Source: Jeotgalibacillus sp. ET6 (GTDB taxonomy: Bacteria; Bacillota; Bacilli; Bacillales; Jeotgalibacillaceae). Taken from it: a DNA stretch of 64,000 nt. The notes under the pieces are model-generated. The model saw nothing but the letters and a program-made list of their open reading frames with translations. It ran no database searches and was not told where the DNA came from. The DNA lies in contig NZ_JARUIU010000006.1 of the NCBI RefSeq assembly GCF_029667115.1, positions 80,051 to 144,050 on the forward strand. The letters are read 5' to 3'. The translations under genes and the position numbers were made by a program. Numbering within the stretch: the first letter of the stretch is position 1; each line of letters begins with the position of its first letter. Positions 35,323 to 43,317 of the stretch are shown here, piece after piece.

Positions 35323-36197
35323 GCCAAATCCGATTTGAGGATAAGTACATCGCGATTCAAGAGCTAAACAAGGAAGAAAGAGTAAGCATTTGCTTACTCT
35401 GTGATATTGCCGGTATTGCACGATCTGCCTACTATAAGTGGCTAAACCGTATGCCTTCCCCCAGAGAAATACAGAATAAAGAACTCATCAAAGAGATGAA
35501 AGCACTCCATGAAAAAGCGGATGAAACATTTGGGTATCGTCAGATGACCCTTCAATTGAAAAGAAAGCTTGAAAAGAAACTGAATCATAAGAGAATCTAT
35601 CGGTTGATGAAAGTAGCTGGATTACGCTCTGTCATTCGTGTAAAGAAAAAGCAATACAAGCGCTCTACACCTCAACATGTCGCAGAAAACATATTAAACC
35701 GTCAATTCACAGCGGAAAAACCATATGAAAAATGGGTTACGGACGTGACAGAATTAAAGTACGGGCAAAAAAAGGCCTATTTAAGCGCCATTCGTGATCT
35801 GTATGACGGATCCATTATTAGTTATGTCCTGGGACACGCCAATAATAATCCACTTGTATTTCAGACATTAGCTCAAGCGACGGCCCTTCTGAATGATGAG
35901 TGTCCTCTCATCCACAGCGATCGTGGTTTTCAATACACCTCCAAGGTGTATAAACACAAAGTAGAGGCAGCAGGAATGACGCAAAGCATGTCAAGAGTGG
36001 GTCGGTGTATTGATAATGCACCGATAGAATCCTTTTTTGGGACGTTGAAATGTGAGAAGTATTATCTACATACTTACAAGACTTTTGAGGAACTTTCTAA
36101 AGCAATGGAGGAGTACATCTATTTTTATAATCATGAAAGATATCAAAAACGACTAAACGGCCTTAGCCCTATGGAATATAGAGCGAAAGCCGTTTAA
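35319..36197 (+). CDS. IS3-family transposase OrfB (DDE catalytic subunit)
   Basis: Catalytic part of the transposase, about 292 aa in frame -1 relative to orfA. It is open from before the slippery site, so it is normally made as an OrfAB fusion; first internal ATG is 35451. DDE residues: WVTDVTELKYG (first Asp), HSDRGFQYTSKVY (second Asp) and NAPIESFFGTLKCE (Glu 35 residues later). The N-terminal IS3-type HTH_21 region (REIQNKELIKEMKALHEK, DETFGYRQMT) is present. No stop codons or frameshifts inside, so the element looks active. Confidence 0.92.
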   Translation: MSQIRFEDKYIAIQELNKEERVSICLLCDIAGIARSAYYKWLNRMPSPREIQNKELIKEMKALHEKADETFGYRQMTLQLKRKLEKKLNHKRIYRLMKVAGLRSVIRVKKKQYKRSTPQHVAENILNRQFTAEKPYEKWVTDVTELKYGQKKAYLSAIRDLYDGSIISYVLGHANNNPLVFQTLAQATALLNDECPLIHSDRGFQYTSKVYKHKVEAAGMTQSMSRVGRCIDNAPIESFFGTLKCEKYYLHTYKTFEELSKAMEEYIYFYNHERYQKRLNGLSPMEYRAKAV

Positions 36198-36319
36198 ATC
36201 ATTTTTATTATTTCCACTGTCTACTTGACAGGGGGCAGTTCAGTTTTGTCCCAGGCTAATAAAAGTTACAAGCCGCTTACTGCCAGAAAAACTGCAGAGG
36301 GTTTCCCTCATCGGCGCTT

Positions 36320-37102
36320 TCATCTTAAATAAAACTTTTCCCTCCGGTCATCAAATACCGGTATTTTTAATCTTGTTTGTTTAACCAGTGATAAATCAAC
36401 ATGAGCGGTGATAAGCTCCTCACTTGAAGATCCCTGCACGATAATTTCTCCCCAGGGATCTATGATCAGTGAATTCCCTCCAAAGGAGTTGTTCGGGTCT
36501 TGTCCAACACGATTGCATGCAAAGACATAGCTTTGGTTTTCAATGGCCCGTGCCCGAAGAAGAGTGACCCAGTGGTCGGTCCGTGCTTCAGGCCATTCCG
36601 CCACAACTGCAATAACCTCTGCACCATCAAGGACTGGTTTTCGGATCCATTCAGGAAAACGGATGTCGTAGCAGATAAATCCTCCAAAATGGATATTGTT
36701 CAATGTAAAAGAAGGTGTGTCTTTTCCCGCCGACAGAAACTTATGTTCATCCATCAGTTTAAACAAATGCAGCTTATCGTACAGGTGCACGAGTTCTCCC
36801 TGATGATTGACGACGATTAATGTATTGTAAACGGAGTCTTTCTTTCTGTTAGCAACGGAACCGCCTATTATATTTACGCTGTATCGGACTGCCAGACGCT
36901 GAAGGAAAGAAATCGATTCTTTCGCTTCCAGGTCTCCTATCTCTTCAAGGCGTGATAAATCATATCCGGTAGTCCATAACTCAGGAAGCATAATCAAATC
37001 ATATTGCTGATTTTCCAGCTTCTTAAAATGAGTCTCCACATGCTGCCTGTTTATTTCAGGCTCTCCAAATGCTATATCCATCTGCAGTAATCCTATTTTC
37101 AT
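36320..37102 (-). CDS. mtnU: carbon-nitrogen hydrolase (omega-amidase, MtnU-like)
   Basis: 260-aa nitrilase-superfamily enzyme. The Glu-Lys-Cys triad is visible: MLPELWTTGYD (Glu about residue 42), LYDKLHLFK (Lys about 111) and GGFICYDIRFPE (Cys about 145). In Bacillus MtnU sits beside the methionine-salvage genes and is thought to hydrolyse alpha-ketoglutaramate or ketosuccinamate left by transamination. The partner aminotransferase mtnE is divergent, 97 bp away. ATG 37102 has GGGAGGG upstream; an in-frame ATG at 37147 has none. Stop is about 60 bp from the IS right end. Confidence 0.88.
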   Translation of the reverse strand: MKIGLLQMDIAFGEPEINRQHVETHFKKLENQQYDLIMLPELWTTGYDLSRLEEIGDLEAKESISFLQRLAVRYSVNIIGGSVANRKKDSVYNTLIVVNHQGELVHLYDKLHLFKLMDEHKFLSAGKDTPSFTLNNIHFGGFICYDIRFPEWIRKPVLDGAEVIAVVAEWPEARTDHWVTLLRARAIENQSYVFACNRVGQDPNNSFGGNSLIIDPWGEIIVQGSSSEELITAHVDLSLVKQTRLKIPVFDDRREKFYLR

Positions 37103-37198
37103 CTTTAGCCCTCCCATGGTCGAAAGAATCTTTACATCCAGTTTCATTCGTTATACCATTTGTTACAACGATTTAAAAGAGAAAGAGAGGATGTTTAA

Positions 37199-38371
37199 AT
37201 GAAAAAGTTTGAAAAATCAGTTCGTTTGACAGAGCTGCCCGATCAATTTTTTGCTTCGCTTGCAAAAAAAGTAACGAAACGGGTTGCTGAAGGCCATGAT
37301 GTAATTAATTTAGGACAGGGCAATCCTGATCTTCCTACACCCATACATATTGTTGAAAGATTGCAAAGAGCAGCTGAAAATCCTCTGAATCATAAATATT
37401 CACCTTTTAGAGGAATGGACTATTTAAAAGAAGCTGTCGCACGTTTTTACCATAGGGAATATGGGGTGGAAATTGATCCTTTTTCAGAAGTATCAGTGCT
37501 TCTGGGGGGTAAGGCTGGTCTTGTGGAACTACCTCAATGCTTAGCAAACCCTGGAGATATCGTATTAGTTCCGGATCCAGGCTATCCGGATTATTGGTCG
37601 GGAGTCTCTCTAGCAGAAGCAGTCATGCATAAGATGCCTCTTCTTGAAGAAAACGATTTTAAGCCTGATTTCTCTAAAATACCTGAAGACATTGCCGAAA
37701 GGGCCAAATTAATGTTTTTAAACTATCCTAATAACCCTACTGGCGGTATTGCAGATGAAACTTTTTTTAAAGAAGCGATCGAATTTGCAGATAAATATGA
37801 CATTTTCATTGTACATGATTTTGCATATGGCTCCATCGGCTTTGACGGGATAAGGCCGCCAAGTTTTCTTCAATCAAAAAGATCGATTGATAATGGTCTT
37901 GAGATTTATACGCTGTCTAAAACGTTTAATATGGCAGGGTGGCGGATTGGTTTTGCTGTAGGGAATTCCTCAGTTATTGAAAGTTTGAATCTCCTTCAGG
38001 ACCATCTTCATGTCAGTGTATTTGGTGCTGTACAGGAAGCTGCAGAAGAAGCGTTGTCCTCTTCTTACAAAGCTGCACTTGAATTAAGTGATACATATGA
38101 AAGCAGAAGAAATGTACTCGTTCAGGAGCTTCGGGCCATCGGCTGGAATGTGCAAGCTCCAAAAGGATCGTTTTTTGCGTGGTTTAAAGTGCCGGAAGGA
38201 TTCACCTCTTCTTCTTTTTCAGATTACTTGTTAGAACAAGCTAATGTCGTAATGGCACCAGGCATCGGCTTCGGTGAATATGGAGAAGGATATGTAAGAG
38301 TGGGCATGCTTGCCACAGAAGACCGAATCAGGGAAGCAGCCCTAAGAATCAAGAAACTGAATTTGTTTTAA
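37199..38371 (+). CDS. mtnE: methionine-salvage aminotransferase MtnE
   Basis: 390-aa PLP-dependent class I aminotransferase very close to B. subtilis MtnE: GHDVINLGQGNPDLPTP, NHKYSPFRGM, PDPGYPDYWSGV and GIGFGEYGEGYVRVGML. The PLP lysine is in IYTLSKTFNMAGWRIGF (about residue 240). It converts 2-keto-4-methylthiobutyrate to methionine with an amino donor such as glutamine. Divergent from mtnU. The 96-bp spacer has no SAM riboswitch. A bidirectional terminator follows. Confidence 0.93.
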   Translation: MKKFEKSVRLTELPDQFFASLAKKVTKRVAEGHDVINLGQGNPDLPTPIHIVERLQRAAENPLNHKYSPFRGMDYLKEAVARFYHREYGVEIDPFSEVSVLLGGKAGLVELPQCLANPGDIVLVPDPGYPDYWSGVSLAEAVMHKMPLLEENDFKPDFSKIPEDIAERAKLMFLNYPNNPTGGIADETFFKEAIEFADKYDIFIVHDFAYGSIGFDGIRPPSFLQSKRSIDNGLEIYTLSKTFNMAGWRIGFAVGNSSVIESLNLLQDHLHVSVFGAVQEAAEEALSSSYKAALELSDTYESRRNVLVQELRAIGWNVQAPKGSFFAWFKVPEGFTSSSFSDYLLEQANVVMAPGIGFGEYGEGYVRVGMLATEDRIREAALRIKKLNLF

Positions 38372-38380
38372 TGACTAAGA

Positions 38381-38427
38381 AAGGCTGATCAGCTGGGATA
38401 AAAAAAACCTGCTGGTCAGCCTTTTCC
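38381..38427. terminator. bidirectional intrinsic terminator
   Basis: 13-bp stem AAGGCTGATCAGC / GCTGGTCAGCCTT with two G-U pairs and a 17-nt A-rich loop, followed by TT and TTCC on the + strand. It separates mtnE from the convergent ZIP gene. Confidence 0.85.
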
Positions 38428-39161
38428 TATATTAACTCAATTAAAGCAACCATAAATAAAATGCCGATAATAAAAGAATAGGTGGAAGGTCGTTCATTTC
38501 CGTCTCCATGGCTTTCAGGTATCAATTCTTTGTAAATGATAAATAACATAGCTCCAGCAGCAAAAGCCAAACCATATGGAACTAAAAATTCAACGTAAGA
38601 AGTTAAATAAAATCCAAGAAGTCCAGAGACAATTTCAATCGCACCTGTCAATGTAGCAATGATAAACGCTTTCCATTTGTTCATTTTCTGGTTCATTAAA
38701 AAGAGAGCCACTAAAAACCCTTCAGGCGCATTTTGCAAACCAATGGCAAAAGCAATCAAGTTGCCGGTATCACCTGTTTCACCCAGTGCATAGCTGACGC
38801 CTACTGATAAACCCTCCGGAATATTATGAAGGGTAATGGCCGCAACCACCAGCATGGCTTTTGGATCGATCTCCATATTGCTTTTGCTATGATCCAAATC
38901 CATGTGTGGAATGGCTTTTTCCATTGAAGTTAGAGTAAGAACTCCAATAAAAAGGCCTGCTGCCACCGGAATAAGGCCTCCGCTGTTAAGTGATTCTGGA
39001 ATCAGACTAAGCATAGCGGCAGCCATCATGATCCCTGCTGTAAAAGCAAGAAGCATATCTCTCCATTTATGGGTGAGACTGCCCTGTAAAAATAAAACGA
39101 GCAATGCACCTAAGCCAGTAGACATTGCGGAAAGAGTACTGCCTATAAAAACATTGTCCAT
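38427..39161 (-). CDS. ZIP family divalent metal transporter
   Basis: 244-aa membrane protein of the ZIP family (ZupT branch) with about eight helices, for Zn2+ or a related ion. Metal motifs in helices 4 and 5: LHNIPEGLSVGV (about residue 116) and GLQNAPEGFLVA (about 147). A His/Asp-rich loop HMDLDHSKSN (about 85) lies between helices 3 and 4. ATG 39161 is chosen over a TTG at 39197; GAAAGTTGG upstream is weak. Terminated by the shared hairpin with mtnE. Confidence 0.88.
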   Translation of the reverse strand: MDNVFIGSTLSAMSTGLGALLVLFLQGSLTHKWRDMLLAFTAGIMMAAAMLSLIPESLNSGGLIPVAAGLFIGVLTLTSMEKAIPHMDLDHSKSNMEIDPKAMLVVAAITLHNIPEGLSVGVSYALGETGDTGNLIAFAIGLQNAPEGFLVALFLMNQKMNKWKAFIIATLTGAIEIVSGLLGFYLTSYVEFLVPYGLAFAAGAMLFIIYKELIPESHGDGNERPSTYSFIIGILFMVALIELI

Positions 39162-39283
39162 AGCTGACCAACTTTCTTTTAAAATACTGCGAGACAAAAA
39201 ATAAACTAAACACTACTTTATCATATATAGGCTAAAGCTAGGATAGTATATGCCTGCAAAAAAGAATTTGCTTCACTTAATAA

Positions 39284-39317
39284 AGTAAATAGTTGTAAAG
39301 ATAATGTAAAGTGTAAA
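39284..39317 (-). promoter_or_regulatory. TTTACA-type direct repeats, possible PhoP box
   Basis: On the minus strand TTTACA at 39317-39312, 39310-39305 and 39299-39294, then TTTACT at 39289-39284. The last three are 11 and 10 bp apart, like the PhoP direct repeats. They lie in the divergent space between the ZIP gene and phnD, 160-190 bp before phnD. Confidence 0.35.
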
Positions 39318-39474
39318 AATGTGATATCGCTTTCAAATAAGCTAAATAAAGAATTATTTGTAAATTTTCTGAATTATATTACAAACAAGTTAAAAAAGTA
39401 ATAGAAATATGTCAATTAGTCCTGTATATTGAGTGTTGCAAGTTGATTACAACTATTTTAGGAGGAAAACACGA

Positions 39475-40395
39475 ATGAAAAAGCTTTACGGATTTATGCT
39501 TGTTTTAGTTCTTGGGTTGTCTTTAGCAGCATGCGGTGAAGAAGAGACGTCAGGTAATGAGGGTTCTGATGGGGGAGATCCTGATAACCTTGTTATCGGT
39601 TTTGTTCCTTCCCAGGATTCCGATACGATTGCTGACACAGTTGAGCCTTTGGCAGACCGTCTGGGTGAAGAGCTTGGCGTTGAAGTAGAAGGAAGAGTTC
39701 TAACAAGTTACAATGCACTGGTTGAAGCTATGGGGGCTAATCAGGTGCAGGTTGGTTTTATACCAGCTTTTGGCTATGTTCTTGCAAATGAGCAATATGA
39801 TGTAGAGGTTATTTTAAAATCGATCCGTTATGGTTCCGGAACATATAAAGCACAGTATGTCGTTCAAGCAGACTCCGGTATTGAAACACTTGCAGACTTG
39901 GAAGGAAAAGTGTGGGCCTATCCGGACGGAGCTTCTACCTCAGGATTCTTATTCCCGGCTTCCCAGTTAATGAACGAGTTTGATCTTGATTCAGTTGAAG
40001 CTTTGCAAACAGAGTTTTTCTCCAATTCAACTGCTGCAGGCGGACATGATAATGCTGCAATTGCAGTGTACGAAGGCGATGCAGATGTAGCCACTACTTT
40101 TGATGATGCAAGAAGTGAACTTGAAGAAGAATATCCTGATGTAATGGATAAGCTTAAAGTTATTGGTTATACAGACGAAATTCCTAATGATACAATTTCA
40201 GTTGTTCCTGAACTGAGTGATGAAATGGTTGCTGAAATCAAAGAAGTTTTCCTTTCTTTTAATGACGATGAAGAAATGATCGAAATTATGAACTCTGTTT
40301 ATAATTGGGATGCAATTGATGAAGCAACAGATGAAGAATATCAGGTAGTAAAAGATACGTACCAAGAGTTTAAAGATTCAATTTCTCTTGACTAA
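39475..40395 (+). CDS. phnD: phosphonate/phosphite ABC transporter substrate-binding lipoprotein
   Basis: 306-aa lipoprotein: signal peptide with lipobox LSLAAC (Cys20) followed by an acidic Gly-rich linker, then a type II periplasmic-binding fold of the PhnD family (VIGFVPSQDSDTIAD, GFIPAFGYVLA, GKVWAYPDGASTSGFLFP). It captures phosphonate, phosphite or related anions outside the membrane. AGGAGG is 9 nt before ATG 39475; the frame opens earlier at a TTG. phnC follows after 191 bp. Confidence 0.92.
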   Translation: MKKLYGFMLVLVLGLSLAACGEEETSGNEGSDGGDPDNLVIGFVPSQDSDTIADTVEPLADRLGEELGVEVEGRVLTSYNALVEAMGANQVQVGFIPAFGYVLANEQYDVEVILKSIRYGSGTYKAQYVVQADSGIETLADLEGKVWAYPDGASTSGFLFPASQLMNEFDLDSVEALQTEFFSNSTAAGGHDNAAIAVYEGDADVATTFDDARSELEEEYPDVMDKLKVIGYTDEIPNDTISVVPELSDEMVAEIKEVFLSFNDDEEMIEIMNSVYNWDAIDEATDEEYQVVKDTYQEFKDSISLD

Positions 40396-40586
40396 TCATT
40401 AAGCAGACTGATTTTAGAGGGGGAGAGGAAACTCTTCCCTTCTTTATTTTCACGTAGTTTTGTTGAATCAATAGGATTGAAATACATTGTATCAACTAAA
40501 TAATCGAGTTGGATACCGAAATAATCCTATTTAAAAAGCTAATAGTGCGATAAGAAAAGCATAGATAATTTGGGGGTTGAAGAAGG

Positions 40587-41369
40587 GTGATCGAATTTAA
40601 AGATGTATCTCTTGTCTATCCAAACGGGACACAAGGGCTTAAAGATGTAAATGTAAAGATTAAAGAGGGAGAATTTGTTGTGATTGTCGGGTTATCCGGT
40701 GCTGGGAAATCGACGTTTATCCGCAGTATAAATCGAATCGTGACTCCTACTTCAGGAGCACTTATGGTTGATGATCAGGATATTTTAACTTTTAAAGGAA
40801 AAGATCTTCGCCGGCTTCGTACAAAAATCGGCATGATCTTTCAGAACTATAATCTGGTAAAACGGTCAAATGTGATGAAAAATGTTTTGGCAGGAAGACT
40901 GGGCCACACGGGAACGTTCCGATCGATAGTCAATTTATTCAGCAAAGAAGACCGTTCTTTAGCCTATGAAAGCTTGAGAAGAGTGAATATTGAAGAAAAA
41001 CTCTATAGCCGGGCAGATGAGCTTAGCGGTGGACAGCAGCAGAGGGTCAGTATTGCACGGGTTCTTACTCAGAAGCCTACTTACATATTGGCAGATGAGC
41101 CTGTGGCCTCTCTTGATCCGCCTACCTCTCATCAGGTTATGTCTTATTTAAAAAAAATTAATCGTGAAGATAAAATCACCACAATCGTAAATTTGCATTT
41201 TATCGATATGGCGATGGAATATGCAGACCGTATTATCGGTATGCGAGCAGGAGAAGTCGTTTTTGACGGTCCAGTTTCTGAAGTCAATGATCAGACATTT
41301 GAACAAATATACGGCCGTGCGATTCGTGAAGACGATATGCGCGGAGGTGCTGATCGTGAAGAAGATTGA
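40587..41369 (+). CDS. phnC: phosphonate ABC transporter ATPase
   Basis: 260-aa ABC ATPase. Walker A GLSGAGKSTFIR (about residues 36-47), Q-loop IFQNYNLV, signature LSGGQQQRVSIARVL (about 146-160), Walker B ILADEPVASLD (about 171-181), and His switch NLHFIDMA. GTG start at 40587 with GGGGG and GAAGAAGG upstream. Its end overlaps the next permease gene by 14 bp, so they are in one operon. Confidence 0.94.
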   Translation: MIEFKDVSLVYPNGTQGLKDVNVKIKEGEFVVIVGLSGAGKSTFIRSINRIVTPTSGALMVDDQDILTFKGKDLRRLRTKIGMIFQNYNLVKRSNVMKNVLAGRLGHTGTFRSIVNLFSKEDRSLAYESLRRVNIEEKLYSRADELSGGQQQRVSIARVLTQKPTYILADEPVASLDPPTSHQVMSYLKKINREDKITTIVNLHFIDMAMEYADRIIGMRAGEVVFDGPVSEVNDQTFEQIYGRAIREDDMRGGADREED

Positions 41370-42177
41370 TTATGGGCAGGTGATGGCAGGAAAAACGCCG
41401 TCAATCTATACAGCGAAAACCAAGTCCCGTTTACTGCTCATATTTGGTGTGGTACTCGCTTTATATTTATTTAGCACCTACCAAACGAATTCAACACCAG
41501 CGGAGCTAGTGATTGGTTTGCCGAATTTATTTGCTTTGCTGGCTAAGTTCTTTCCACCGAACTTTGAAGTTCTCATTGCTTCATCTGTCGTTGCCGCGTT
41601 CTCAGAAACGATACAAATGGCTATTATTGCGACCACAGTGGCAGCTGTTTTATGTGTGCCCCTGAGTTTGCTTGGTGCACAAAATATTACCACTAATAAG
41701 TATTTATATGGATTTATGAGGTTTTTTCTCAATGTGTTAAGAACGATCCCCGATATCGTGTTAGCGCTCATTTTTGTCGGTATTTTTGGTCTTGGTGTTT
41801 TTCCGGGAATCCTGGCTCTAATCATTTTTTCGCTTGGAATCCTGGCCAAACTGATAAGTGAAACGATTGAATCTGTAGATATGAATCCGCTTGAAGCTAT
41901 GCAGGCTTCGGGTGCCGGAACGATTCAAACCATTTATTATGGATTGGTTCCTCAAGTCCTTCCGCAGTTTTCATCATTAGTATTATATGTGTTTGAGATA
42001 AACATCAGGGCATCAGTTGTGCTTGGTCTAGTAGGCGCAGGAGGAGTTGGGCTGGTGCTTGATCAGCAAATAAGACTATACAACCTTGAAAATGCAATGG
42101 CAATCATTATAGGAATTTTTGTGCTGGTTGTCATTATCGAGTTTATCAGTAATAAAATCAGGGAGGCGATTGTGTGA
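41356..42177 (+). CDS. phnE: phosphonate ABC transporter permease, first
   Basis: 273-aa inner-membrane permease of the PhnE family with about six helices. The cytoplasmic EAA-type loop MNPLEAMQASGAGTIQTIYY (about residues 175-194) contacts the ATPase. GTG start 41356 overlaps phnC by 14 bp with GGAGGTG 6 nt before it. The frame extends upstream only inside phnC. The second permease overlaps its stop codon. Confidence 0.92.
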   Translation: MKKIDYGQVMAGKTPSIYTAKTKSRLLLIFGVVLALYLFSTYQTNSTPAELVIGLPNLFALLAKFFPPNFEVLIASSVVAAFSETIQMAIIATTVAAVLCVPLSLLGAQNITTNKYLYGFMRFFLNVLRTIPDIVLALIFVGIFGLGVFPGILALIIFSLGILAKLISETIESVDMNPLEAMQASGAGTIQTIYYGLVPQVLPQFSSLVLYVFEINIRASVVLGLVGAGGVGLVLDQQIRLYNLENAMAIIIGIFVLVVIIEFISNKIREAIV

Positions 42178-42977
42178 TGGCTGAGTTGCAGATGCCCCCT
42201 AAGAAAAAAAACAGCCCGGTTAAGACAATAAAGAGAAGTATTATCGCAGCTGCTGTAATTGCACTGTATATTTGGACGTTTCTTGGAATCAATATTGATT
42301 GGGCAAGAGCATTTGAACGGATGGTTAATAACTTTGAACGGGTTATTCCAAGGCTGTTTAATCCGGATTGGGATGCATTTGATAAAGTGATGGATGCAAT
42401 GATTGAAACGCTTTACATAGCATTCGCCGGCTCGCTTATGGCGGCTATTCTGGCTATACCATTAGGGTTCTTGGCTGCAAATAATATGACGAACAATCGC
42501 TTTTTAACAGGAGTAGGCAAATGGATTTTAAGTGCTGTTCGTGCGTTTCCTGATTTAATTCTTGCCTTATTATTTGTAGTCGCAGTTGGACCGAATCCGT
42601 TTGCTGGTGTACTTGCTATTGCGATCGGATCAACCGGCATGCTTGGGAAACTGTATTCTGAAGTGCTTGAGTCAATCGATATGAAGGTTGTTGAAGCGAT
42701 GGAAGCAAACGGAGCAAATAAGCTGCAGATTTTATTTCACGGTGTCATTCCGCAGGTAATACCTGAGTTCTTATCTTATGCGATCTACCGTTTTGAAGTC
42801 GATGTTCGAGCGTCTACCATTTTAGGAGTAGTAGGAGCCGGAGGGATTGGAACGCTTATTTTCTTTGCTTCAAGCAACCGGAATTGGAATGAGATGGGAT
42901 TAATTATTCTGATCATCATAGTGGTTGTGACAATTATTGACTTTATATCAGCTGCGATTCGAAAAAGGATTGTTTAA
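42177..42977 (+). CDS. phnE: phosphonate ABC transporter permease, second
   Basis: 266-aa permease paralogous to the first PhnE, with five or six helices and the EAA loop MKVVEAMEANGANKLQILFH (about residues 171-190). ATG 42177 overlaps the previous stop codon (TGATG); GGGAGG lies 10 nt upstream and a GTG at 42174 is equally possible. Two different permeases imply a heterodimeric channel. A full interspersed repeat separates this gene from the nucleotidase gene. Confidence 0.92.
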   Translation: MAELQMPPKKKNSPVKTIKRSIIAAAVIALYIWTFLGINIDWARAFERMVNNFERVIPRLFNPDWDAFDKVMDAMIETLYIAFAGSLMAAILAIPLGFLAANNMTNNRFLTGVGKWILSAVRAFPDLILALLFVVAVGPNPFAGVLAIAIGSTGMLGKLYSEVLESIDMKVVEAMEANGANKLQILFHGVIPQVIPEFLSYAIYRFEVDVRASTILGVVGAGGIGTLIFFASSNRNWNEMGLIILIIIVVVTIIDFISAAIRKRIV

Positions 42978-43055
42978 ACTTGATGAAGCGGCTGTTATAC
43001 TTAAAATACTAAATCAGCTGAAAATTCAAATAAAAATTTAAGAATAAAGTTAAAG

Positions 43056-43283
43056 AGGTTGGGACAAAACTTCAAAAAGTTAAAAGAATGAAGAAGTATT
43101 TAGTAATAGTAAGAGGAGAGCGGAGCGGAAGGTGGCGACTCCAGCAGAATATGACGGGCGCTTGAGTCTTTACAGGGGTATACAAAAGGCTCAAGCCCCC
43201 GTCCCTGCGGAAAGCCGTCCACCTGAAGTGCAGCGAACCGGTAAAAGAGCTTGAGACAGTTATGTCACAAGCTCTTTATTTTT
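43056..43283 (+). repeat. interspersed repeat, copy 5 (full length)
   Basis: Starts GAGGTTGGGACAAAACTTC and ends GAGCTTGAGACAGTTATGTC / ACAAGCTC. It fills the gap of 340 bp between phnE and the nucleotidase gene, and its terminator would reduce co-transcription across this point. The CACAAGC weakens the stem by one base. Confidence 0.9.
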
Positions 43284-43317
43284 GGTAAGATAACTACAAA
43301 GAGAAAGGGTGGATAAG

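Larger units (their letters stand above)
34577..36242 (+). mobile_element. complete IS3-family (IS150-like) insertion sequence, 1,666 bp
   Basis: Terminal inverted repeats start TGATAAGCTCCCC on the left and, reversed, TGAACTGCCCCC on the right (18 of 26 identical). The ends are TG...CA and are flanked by a 3-bp direct repeat GTT (34574-34576 and 36243-36245). It carries orfA and orfB in a -1 frame relation and a leading hairpin. It sits in the terminator stem of repeat copy 9. Confidence 0.9.

Noticed and set aside
34443..36257. Composite transposon formed by the two IS150-like elements
   Set aside because: They are 29 kb apart, their OrfA proteins differ, and the second is incomplete here; they are separate insertions.
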